Below are positions 57,025-64,000 of a stretch of DNA of 64,000 bases, one piece after another (position 1 is the stretch's first letter; every line of letters begins with the position of its first letter). The position numbers were made by a program, and so were the translations under genes. The DNA is from Clostridium sp. Marseille-P3244 (GTDB lineage: Bacteria > Bacillota > Clostridia > Lachnospirales > Lachnospiraceae): assembly GCF_900120155.1 (NCBI RefSeq), contig NZ_LT635549.1, forward strand, positions 434,001-498,000, in the 5' to 3' direction. The notes beneath the pieces are model-generated. The model saw only the letters and a program-made list of their open reading frames with translations. It made no database searches and was not told where the DNA came from.

Positions 57025-57092
57025 ATGTCAATAAAACAGATTCGCATTTTTCTGTTTGGGCGAAAACTATTTCCGATTGGAGCAATTTATCG

Positions 57093-57440
57093 ATGAAAAA
57101 TGATTTAAACGAAAAAGAAAAAAATATTATGGACAATATGCCCGGTGAAAATGAGATCGCGGGAGTGTCCGACGCATTAAAGCAACTGGGCGATCCCAGC
57201 CGGCTGCGAATTTTCTGGCTGCTGTGCCATTGCGAAGAATGCGTCCTCAACATCGCGTCTCTCGTGAATATGAGCAGTCCTGCCGTCTCCCACCATCTGA
57301 GGCTTTTAAAAAGCAGCGGCCTGATCGTAAGCCGCAGGGACGGCAAAGAAATGTATTATCGGACTGCGGATACTGAGCTGGCTCAGGTTCTTCACCACAT
57401 GATCGAAAAACTTGGCAGGATCACTTGTCCCGAGTCATAA
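57093..57440 (+). CDS. ArsR-family metal-responsive repressor
   Basis: A 115-residue winged-helix protein: ALKQLGDPSRLRIFWLL, recognition helix SSPAVSHHLRLLKSSGLI, and wing SRRDGKEMYYR. The sequence CHCEECV lies where CadC/ArsR-type sensors have their alpha-3 Cys site, suggesting soft-metal sensing; the C-terminal helix has HHMIEKLG, a possible alpha-5 site as in CzrA. It is divergent from the HMA-ATPase genes. A GGAG site is 9 bases before the ATG. Confidence 0.9.
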   Translation: MKNDLNEKEKNIMDNMPGENEIAGVSDALKQLGDPSRLRIFWLLCHCEECVLNIASLVNMSSPAVSHHLRLLKSSGLIVSRRDGKEMYYRTADTELAQVLHHMIEKLGRITCPES

Positions 57441-57513
57441 AATTATACAGAATATAAACTATTTTAGAAGAAAAGTTTGTGCCGCCAGTCAGGTGGCTGA
57501 ATGGAGATTTCTT

Positions 57514-58509
57514 ATGGAAAAGGAACAGATCTGCGAGATAAAAAACAAACTGCGTGACGTACCGGGAGGAAAATATCTTGCGGTCCGGCATCCTCTGGAA
57601 GATGGAGATCCCACCTGGGAGTGTCCCCCCCTGGAACTGCCTGCCACCGCGCAGATCAAAACAGAGACCTATGAACTGTATCCGGGAATCGAGCTGTCCT
57701 ACAATTATTTTCTGGCAGACCGGTTCCATTTTCACCATCACCATAAAGGAACCGTCCTGTCCGTCGACCACTGCCGCCGCGGCCGTATCGGATGGGAAAT
57801 GCGCGGAGGTCTGAGCCTGTATTTTGGAAGCGGTGATCTGTCTTTCCATGCCACGGACAAATGCTCGGATTCCTTCATTACGCTTCCTCTGGGATACTAT
57901 GAAGGGCTTTCTGTCTCAATGGATCCGCTGGTTTTAAAGGAACAATGCCCCTCTCTTCTAAAAGAAGCCCAGGTCGACACCGCGGCCCTCTGCCGGAAAT
58001 TCTGCGGTTCGCGGGAGACCGCGGCCCTGCCCGCAAGCAGCTGTATCGAACACATCTTTTCTGAAGTATACGATCTGCCGGAAAGAATGAAGCTGCCTTA
58101 CCTGAAATTAAAATGCCAGGAACTCCTTATGTTCCTGAGCATGACCGAAGCGGGCGCTGCTCTGCCGCTTGACCCCTATCATTCGGAACAGGTAGAAATC
58201 ATCCGCCGTATCCATGATCAGATAACCGACGACCTGAGCCGTCGATATACCATCGACGGGCTGGCTCGGCAGTACCATATCAACAGCGCCTCTCTTAAAG
58301 AAATTTTTAAGTCTGTCTATGGCATGCCTGTCGCTTCCTATATGAAGCAGTACCGGATCTCACGGGCAGCTGTTCTTTTAAGGGAAACCGGAGACAGTAT
58401 CGCTGCCATTTCCCGTGCCGTAGGCTATGAGAGTCAGAGTAAATTTTCTGCCGCATTTAAAGATATCATGAAAATACTGCCCACGGATTACCGCAGGCAG
58501 TATCTGTAA
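57514..58509 (+). CDS. AraC-family transcriptional regulator
   Basis: A 331-residue regulator; start at 57514 after GGAG (an upstream ATG at 57412 lies inside the arsR gene and lacks a site). The N-terminal half contains a histidine run in RFHFHHHHKGTVLSVDHCRRGRIGW, often found in PchR-like members, then a linker. The C-terminal double helix-turn-helix is at about 230-330: YTIDGLARQYHINSASLKEIFKSVYG and AAISRAVGYESQSKFSAAFKD. It follows the arsR gene by 73 bp, same strand. The His/Cys-rich part could sense metal or a metal chelate; the target is unknown. Confidence 0.87.
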   Translation: MEKEQICEIKNKLRDVPGGKYLAVRHPLEDGDPTWECPPLELPATAQIKTETYELYPGIELSYNYFLADRFHFHHHHKGTVLSVDHCRRGRIGWEMRGGLSLYFGSGDLSFHATDKCSDSFITLPLGYYEGLSVSMDPLVLKEQCPSLLKEAQVDTAALCRKFCGSRETAALPASSCIEHIFSEVYDLPERMKLPYLKLKCQELLMFLSMTEAGAALPLDPYHSEQVEIIRRIHDQITDDLSRRYTIDGLARQYHINSASLKEIFKSVYGMPVASYMKQYRISRAAVLLRETGDSIAAISRAVGYESQSKFSAAFKDIMKILPTDYRRQYL

Positions 58510-58572
58510 ATATATTAATTTGTAAACTTAAAACTTTCTTTTATTTTAAAAAATATAATTTTAATTATTTTG

Positions 58573-60048
58573 TCAATTATACCGTCTTTTTCTATGAGGA
58601 TTTTCATGTCTCTTCCGAATTTCTTCCTCTGAGATACGTCTCTTTACCGGCTTCTTTTGCGAATGTCTCTTTCTTCTCATCATCTGAAGGCGCCTTCTTC
58701 TGCGTTTTATCAGCTGATATCTAAGAACAATTAGAAATACTGCCAGCAGGACAAGGACTGCCGCCCCCACTCCGATCAGGAGCTTCACCGGAAATGGAAG
58801 TCCCCCTTCTTCTCCATTTTGTGCGTCCCCGGAGCCATCCAGCGCTTTTATCTCGGCTTTTTCACTGTATCCGGTCATCTCCTCCACATAATCAGCGGTA
58901 AGCACGACATCCGCGCTTCCCACATTCTGGCCCTGGTAATAATAGGTGATCTTTCCTGATGCCTCTTTCTCATCCTCAATTGTAATCTCACTGTCCAGAG
59001 AGGAAAATTCAATTCCTGCCGGAAGGAGTACATAAGGAGTTTCATCCACATAAGATCTGACTCCTTCTGCCCTATTCTGATCCTTGAGAAATACTTTTGA
59101 AAAATTGCCGAAAGCATAGTCAAACATGGCCCGGGTATCTACATATACATCTCCGTCATCCTGCAGAATAACAGCCACTAACTGGAGATCACCATTATCG
59201 GCCATAGTCACCAGTGTTGTCCTGGACTGATCTGTATATCCCGTCTTTCCGCCGGTACAGTATTCATAATAGTAATAATTTTCCGGCCAGAGCATTTTAT
59301 GGTTCTGCTGAAAGGTCCGTGATTCTCCCACAAGATTTGTCGGGCCTATCGTATAATTCAGCGTCTGGGTGACTGTGCGGAACTCCTCAAACTGGTAGAC
59401 CGCTGAGGCGATCAGCGCCATATCATGAGCCGTAGTATAATGCTGATCATCGTGAAGACCGTTGGCGTTGACCCAGTGGGATCCTGTACACCCCAGCTCG
59501 GCCGACCGGTCATTCATAGCCTGTATAAACGTATCATAACTGCCGCCCATCAGGGTGCCTACACTCTCCGCGATGGCATAAGATACTTCATTTGCCGAAG
59601 CCAGGAGCATCCCGTACAGCGCGTCATTCATGCTTAGGATCTCTCCCGGAGTCATCCCGATACTGGCATCCCCCCACTCAAGAAAAGAGGTACTGTTTTC
59701 TGAAAAATACACCTGATCATCGAGGCTGGCATTCTCTAAAGCAACCAGTGCCGTAAGCAGTTTGGTAATACTGGCCGGATAATGTTGATCATCGATCTTC
59801 TTCGCATACAGGACAGCACCGCTGTTCATATCCATCACAATTCCCGAATTTCCATAGATCTGAGGTCCCTGCGGCCACCCCTGGATCCCGTTGCTCTCAG
59901 GGACCGTGTCATAGGACGCCTGCCGCGCGGTCTCAAAATCCATCACTTCCTCTGCTGCCGCTTCTTCCCGAAATACCGCGGCAGAAAGCGCAAGTGTCAT
60001 CGCAGCCGTAAGCACTGCGGCCGTGACCCGTTTTATTCTCTTCTTCAT
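58573..60048 (-). CDS. D-alanyl-D-alanine carboxypeptidase (PBP5/DacF type)
   Basis: A 491-residue S11-family protein with a signal peptide (to about residue 32). Catalytic motifs: SITKLL (Ser-x-x-Lys, about 93), SANEV (Ser-x-Asn, about 152) and KTGYTDQS (Lys-Thr-Gly, about 267). A second beta domain follows and then a membrane helix (about 430-455) and a highly basic cytoplasmic tail rich in Arg, Lys and His, longer than usual. It removes the terminal D-Ala of stem peptides. A GGGAG site precedes the start. Confidence 0.92.
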   Translation of the reverse strand: MKKRIKRVTAAVLTAAMTLALSAAVFREEAAAEEVMDFETARQASYDTVPESNGIQGWPQGPQIYGNSGIVMDMNSGAVLYAKKIDDQHYPASITKLLTALVALENASLDDQVYFSENSTSFLEWGDASIGMTPGEILSMNDALYGMLLASANEVSYAIAESVGTLMGGSYDTFIQAMNDRSAELGCTGSHWVNANGLHDDQHYTTAHDMALIASAVYQFEEFRTVTQTLNYTIGPTNLVGESRTFQQNHKMLWPENYYYYEYCTGGKTGYTDQSRTTLVTMADNGDLQLVAVILQDDGDVYVDTRAMFDYAFGNFSKVFLKDQNRAEGVRSYVDETPYVLLPAGIEFSSLDSEITIEDEKEASGKITYYYQGQNVGSADVVLTADYVEEMTGYSEKAEIKALDGSGDAQNGEEGGLPFPVKLLIGVGAAVLVLLAVFLIVLRYQLIKRRRRRLQMMRRKRHSQKKPVKRRISEEEIRKRHENPHRKRRYN

Positions 60049-60232
60049 AATCCGCTCCCGTTATCTGTCATTTTCTCCCACTGTTCTGTATGAATCTGTA
60101 AGGATAAAGAGAAAATGGTAATCTTTCTACCCATTATAGTAAATTGCAGGAGGGGTTTCAAGATGAGGTTCTCACTAAATAGTGTTTTTGCCCTACGCAA
60201 GTCTCTCAGAATTCTTTTTTCATTTGCTCTCG

Positions 60233-61053
60233 AAAAGTTACTTAACCAATATGACCGAATTCTTGTTTTAACAATAACCGAGATCAAGAATCCACTGTTT
60301 ACAAGATTTGCGCATCTGTTGATCACTGTTTTATTCGTCACGCCAATCATTCTGCTTACATCGATCGGTGTAAATTCATAGAGCCTCTTCTTGATCAAAA
60401 ACACCAGGACCTCTTTTCCCTTCTGTTAAAATGAGAAAAGCTGCCTGCCAATTCCTCTTCTTCCGCTGTCTTCGATAACTCACATACTTTTTTTGAATAC
60501 AGACACATCATTTTCAGGAAGTAATTAATCCAGAATATATCCTAACATTAATCTGGCAGTCCTTCCGTTTCCGTCTTCAAAAGGATGGATGGTAACCAGC
60601 TGGTAGTGGACAACGGCCGCAATGATCAGGGGATGATCATCTGTTGTATTCACATATTCAATGAGTTCATCCAATAGCGCCGGAATATCTGTATATTCTG
60701 GCGGAATATATTCCGGTATTCTTGTTTCTAAATCGTACACGGCAAATAATACGACCGGCGGCATTGGACCTCTGAGCCCGATTTTCTCTTTTGATGCTCC
60801 CTTTTCCACGATCGACTGAACTTTTAGGATCATGGATTTGGAAAAATATTTTTTTCTTTAAGCTCTCTTCAAGAGAATTCAACGCCAGAAAATGATTTTG
60901 GACTTCCTGTTCCGGCTTCAGAAAGTGTTTGTGCAGATCACTGTCAATTGCTTCATTTGCCTGCTGTTCTGTCAGTGTATTCCCTTCTATTTTATTTGAA
61001 GCATAGGAACTTTTCTTTTTAGAGTATTTCACTATTTTCCGTTTTTTCTGCAT
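60233..61053 (-). pseudogene. Broken Fic-family AMP-transferase gene
   Basis: The pieces of a Fic protein lie in different frames. The N-terminal part (61053-60840) has SNKIEGN, the inhibitory Ser-x-x-x-Glu helix. After a frameshift in a run of seven A near 60847-60853, the Fic core follows (60833-60525) with HPFEDGNGRTAR, the full active-site motif. It stops after LGYILD. A winged-helix segment resembling Fic C-termini (FTPIDVSRMIGVTNKTVINRC, 60404 onward) is in another frame. At least two lesions are present. When intact such proteins AMPylate target proteins. Confidence 0.75.
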
Positions 61054-61110
61054 TTTGCAATTTCCGTCAGCTACGTCTCAACAACCAGAAAATTTTCTGA
61101 AAATATCACC

Positions 61111-61150
61111 AAAAGGGAACAGACTCCTTTTAAAAAGTACCTGTCCCCTT
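61111..61150 (+). repeat. Dispersed repeat, copy 2
   Basis: The 25-bp core at 61126-61150 is identical to 18754-18778, same strand, about 42 kb away. Here it lies just upstream of the broken fic gene. Confidence 0.7.
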
Positions 61151-61188
61151 AGGCAACGTCCCATAAGGAAGTAAAAAGAATTTTGGTA

Positions 61189-61218
61189 GGAACCGGCGTG
61201 TCAAGTCACGCCGGTTCC
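61189..61218. other. 12-bp perfect stem-loop at the end of the serine recombinase
   Basis: Arms GGAACCGGCGTG / CACGCCGGTTCC with a 6-base loop, overlapping the stop codon. No T run follows on the minus strand, so it may act in transcript stability or mark the element end. Confidence 0.6.
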
Positions 61219-62763
61219 GATTCGTTTAAGGACTCCCTTCCAATCTTCAAAGGAATGCGGATTTGCCCCACATAGGTGAAATACAGGTCGATTCGCACCT
61301 GCTTCCTTCCGTTCTCCCTTACCGGGCTGTGCACCACGATCCTGCTCACAAGCTCATTGAGGATGGCGGCGTCGAGTTCTGGAATATCCAGGTACTTGTC
61401 CACCAGCTTCAGAAACTCGTTCACATCGGAAACCTGCCCGGCCTGTGCCTCAATTTCCCGTTCCAATACGGCGGCAAGCTGCTTAATCTCTGCCTGCTCC
61501 TTCTCATATTGGCGGGATAATTTTAAGTACCGGCTGTCAGACAGCTTTCCCAGCACATTATCCTCATAGATATGCTGGATAATCCGGTCCAAGTCCTCCA
61601 TCCGTTTTTTCGCCCCGGAGAGGGCTTTCTGTTTTTCTGCCAGTTCGGCCTTGCGGCTTTCCTCGTCCTGCGCCAGCATTTCCAGCTTGAAATCCTTCCG
61701 GAACATACGGACATAACTCAATGTCTGCCGTATGGTTTCCAGCACAATCCGATAAAGCACCTGTTCCCGGATATAGTGGATTTTGCAGGAGCCGGTGTTG
61801 CTCTTGTAATTGGAGCAGACAAAATGATTCTGGCTGTCGTCTTTGTAGGTATTGCAGGTGCAGAAATACAGCTTGGCCCCGCAGTCGGCGCAGTAGAGCA
61901 GGCCGGAGAAAATGCTGGTTCTTCCTGTTTTTGTCGGCCTGCGTTTGTTCTTCCGAAGTTCCTGTACCCGTTCCCACTGTCCCTTATCAATGATGGCGGG
62001 CTGGGTATCCTCAAAAATGCGCTGGTTCTCAACCGGGTTTTCCATCCGCTTTTTGAATTTCAGGGACTTGGTATAGGTCTTGAAGTTCACGGTACAGCCC
62101 GTGTACTCCCGCCGCTCCAAAATTCTAAGCACGGCGTTGGTATTCCAACGGTATAGGTTCTCCGGCATAGCCCAGCCCTTTTGCCTGGCGTGATAGGCGG
62201 TGACGGTCAGCACCCTGTCGGCTGTGAAGATTTTTGCGATCTGCATAGGGCCTTTCCCCGCAATGCAGAGGTTGAAAATGCGCTGCACCACCTTTGCCGC
62301 TTCTTCGTCTACAATCCATTTCTTTTTGTCCTGCGGGTCTTTTATGTACCCATAAGGCGGATTGCTGGCGATATGCTCCCCGGCTTCGCCCCGCATCTTA
62401 ACCACTGCCCGGATTTTCTTGCTGGTATCCTTGGCGTAGTAGTCGTTGAATACATTTTTGAACACCGCAAAATCATTTTCCCCTTTGGCGCTGTCCACAT
62501 CGTCGTTGATGGCAATAAAGCGGACGTCATAGGCAGGAAAGATGAAATCCTGCAATCGCCCCATGTAGGAATACTCCCTGCCCAGCCGGGACAGGTCTTT
62601 GACAATTACAGCGGATACGCTGTAATCCTCCACATATCGCATCATCTCCTGGAACCCCGGCCTTTGAAAGCTGGTTCCTGAGAAGCCATCGTCCACGAAG
62701 AACCGGGTGTTCCGAAATCCATGATCGGCGGCGTATTTGCTCAGCAGGGCTTTCTGAGACGAG
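61206..62763 (-). pseudogene. Large serine recombinase, 5' end missing
   Basis: An open frame of about 519 codons with no start. It begins within the resolvase domain (LLSKYAADHGFRNTRFFVDDGFSGTSFQRPGF), continues with KDLSRLGREY, the recombinase domain (NPPYGYIKDP), the zinc ribbon (CADCGAKL and CSNYKSNTGSC) and a coiled coil (about 345-400). The first 45-50 residues, including the catalytic Ser, are lost where unrelated sequence with an insertion-sequence end begins near 62763. It is like Tn4451/TnpX-type element recombinases and marks an old integrative element. It should be inactive. Confidence 0.88.
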
Positions 62764-62822
62764 ATTTGTCAAGGAGTGTTTTTGCAAAGCAGTGTGCAAT
62801 TCGCATGTCAATAACTTTTGAA

Positions 62823-62868
62823 AATGTCACTTTTTAATATTAAGTTTCACTTGAGATAATGTCACTTT
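62823..62868. repeat. Short direct repeats at the insertion-sequence end
   Basis: AATGTCACTTT occurs at 62823-62833 and 62858-62868, 35 bp apart, between the cut recombinase and the transposase. Probably transposase-binding sites near the left end of the element. Confidence 0.6.
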
Positions 62869-62894
62869 CGTAAAAGGGCAAATGCCCTTTTACG
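62869..62894 (-). terminator. Hairpin at the transposase 3' end
   Basis: Perfect 11-bp arms CGTAAAAGGGC / GCCCTTTTACG with a 4-base loop, overlapping the transposase stop. It may block transcription entering or leaving the element. Confidence 0.6.
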
Positions 62895-64000
62895 AAGCAG
62901 ACTGTTGTTTCTCAAAAAACAATTCGTACAAAAATTTAAGTGACAGGTTATAATCTTCCAGCCACCAAATGGCTTTCCATTCTTCGCTGCTGTGCCGTAA
63001 CTGCAAATGTGGTTCTACAGTTGTCCGTACCTTTTTAGGTACCTTTAAGCTGGCATTTTTGTTTTGCGGTTTCAGGTACCGGATCGTGTTGTAAATCCGG
63101 CCTCCGTACTCTATGCGGATACCGAAACGGGGATTTATCAATACGGTGATCTCACGGCGGGCATTGATAATGGGGAACCCTTCGTCTAAAATCTGAAAAC
63201 AGCGGTTTTTAAAAGAAAAAGTTCCGGCTGCATCTGTTTTTCTCGTGTGTTTTACACAGAGAATGGAATCCAGATCGATTCCTTTTGCTGGGGGGATAAA
63301 AATGGACTCCGCTTCCGGTGTGACAGAGAATTTTTGGTTGAAGAGTTCCCGATACTCCATTTCCAGGAAACGGTTTGCTTCCGTCAGGGTCCTGATCCCC
63401 CGCCTTGCGAATTCAACAGGAAGCCTGCTCTGAAGAGTTGCCCATAAGCGTTCAATACGCCCTTTTGCCTGAGGTGTTTTTGCAAAGATGAGATCAACTC
63501 CCAGTTCATGCAGCACTGACGCATGGTTTCCAGGTAACCGTAAAGGCATTCGTTGTGGGTAAGGAACAGGCCGGCCACGTTGCCGGTGGCATCATCAATG
63601 GCTCCATGCAGAGCATACTTGGTATTACCGCCAAACCATTCGTAAGGCGTAGCGTCAATCTGTATCAGTTGTCCGGGATGAGGCTTTCTTTTCCGTCGAT
63701 GGGTACGGTGACGGATTTTTTTCTTTTTGGGGCTTTCAAAACCTGCATTTTTTAGTATACTGGAAAGGGCAGAATAGGAAAGGGTGATTCCGAAATCTGC
63801 TACGAGTATATCTTTGAAATGGAGGAAGTTGACCCCAGAAAATTCCGGGCGGGAATAAATCTGAAGGACGGCTTCCTTCAATTCATCTGGAACAGCGTGA
63901 GCAGGCTTTCTGCCGGTATTTTTGTGAATGAGGGATTCTGCGCCAGAAGTAAGGACTCCTTTCTTTAAACGTGAGATCTGGCGTGGAGAAAGACCTAGAA
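62890..64000 (-). pseudogene. ISNCY-like DDE transposase, internal deletion, 5' end beyond window
   Basis: The gene enters from the right edge. The first frame (to about 63495) has a helix-turn-helix LGLSPRQISRLKKG and the first catalytic Asp in LIQIDATPYEWFGG. It reads through YGYLETMRQ, then changes frame. The second frame (to 62890) continues at VLHELGVDLIFAKTPQAKGRIERLW with the catalytic Glu, and a long C-terminal part. The block normally between, with the second Asp (about 40 residues in the family), is missing. The transposase is therefore dead. The family is assigned by motif similarity only. Confidence 0.82.

Overview
This window looks like a chromosomal segment of a spore-forming gut Clostridium relative, most likely Lachnospiraceae. 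The evidence is the set of sporulation genes (spmB, cwlD, spoIIQ, spoIID), the Gram-positive gene order decarboxylase / nucleotide kinase / holB / ricT / trmN6 / rsmI, a T-box ahead of ileS, mecA, PerR with two rubrerythrins, sortase-anchored pilins, and a clostridial-type 16S rRNA. I cannot name the species from sequence reading alone.

Layout. 1-11 kb: the 3'-truncated end of a DUF885 lipoprotein gene, spmB, a degenerate ABC ATPase, the leftward holB/ricT/trmN6/rsmI cluster interrupted by a truncated tyrosine recombinase, a PLP decarboxylase, a 59-codon small gene and a beta-lactamase-fold serine hydrolase. 11-17.8 kb: seven tRNAs and one rRNA operon, all leftward, with the unusual order 16S-5S-23S-tRNAs and tandem promoters, plus an upstream tRNA-Ser. 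18-25 kb: plsC, a dCMP deaminase, upp, a Sua5 protein fused to a dead phosphatase domain, cwlD and a GH18 glycosidase. 25-39 kb: mecA, a DUF1858 gene, a DnaA-box-rich intergenic region, an NlpC/P60 hydrolase, the PerR-rubrerythrin operon, spoIIQ/spoIID, glgP, and ileS with its T-box leader. 40-54.5 kb: a 13-kb leftward surface-protein operon (a small anchored pilin-like protein, a 2753-residue Cna-B/LRR giant, and two LPXTG pilins) with a tyrosine recombinase at its upstream end. 54.6-60 kb: a heavy-metal P-type ATPase, an HMA protein, divergent ArsR and AraC regulators, and a DD-carboxypeptidase. 60-64 kb: a decayed mobile zone with a broken fic gene, a serine recombinase cut at its 5' end, and a defective insertion sequence running off the right edge.

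The main discovery is at 53269-53604. Two 22-bp inverted repeats (one mismatch) flank about 290 bp lying between the surface-protein operon and the recombinase gene. Inside is a rightward terminator followed directly by a strong extended -10 promoter (TTGCAA, 17 bp, TAAAAT). In this assembly the promoter points away from the pilin operon, so the operon should be OFF; inversion would place it about 130 nt upstream of the first gene. The right repeat encodes the C-terminus of the recombinase, and either orientation keeps an in-frame stop. The recombinase itself carries a one-base frameshift in a run of seven A residues, so the switch may be locked, phase-variable at a second level, or affected by a base-calling error. 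I interpret the locus as a phase-variable pilus/adhesin switch.
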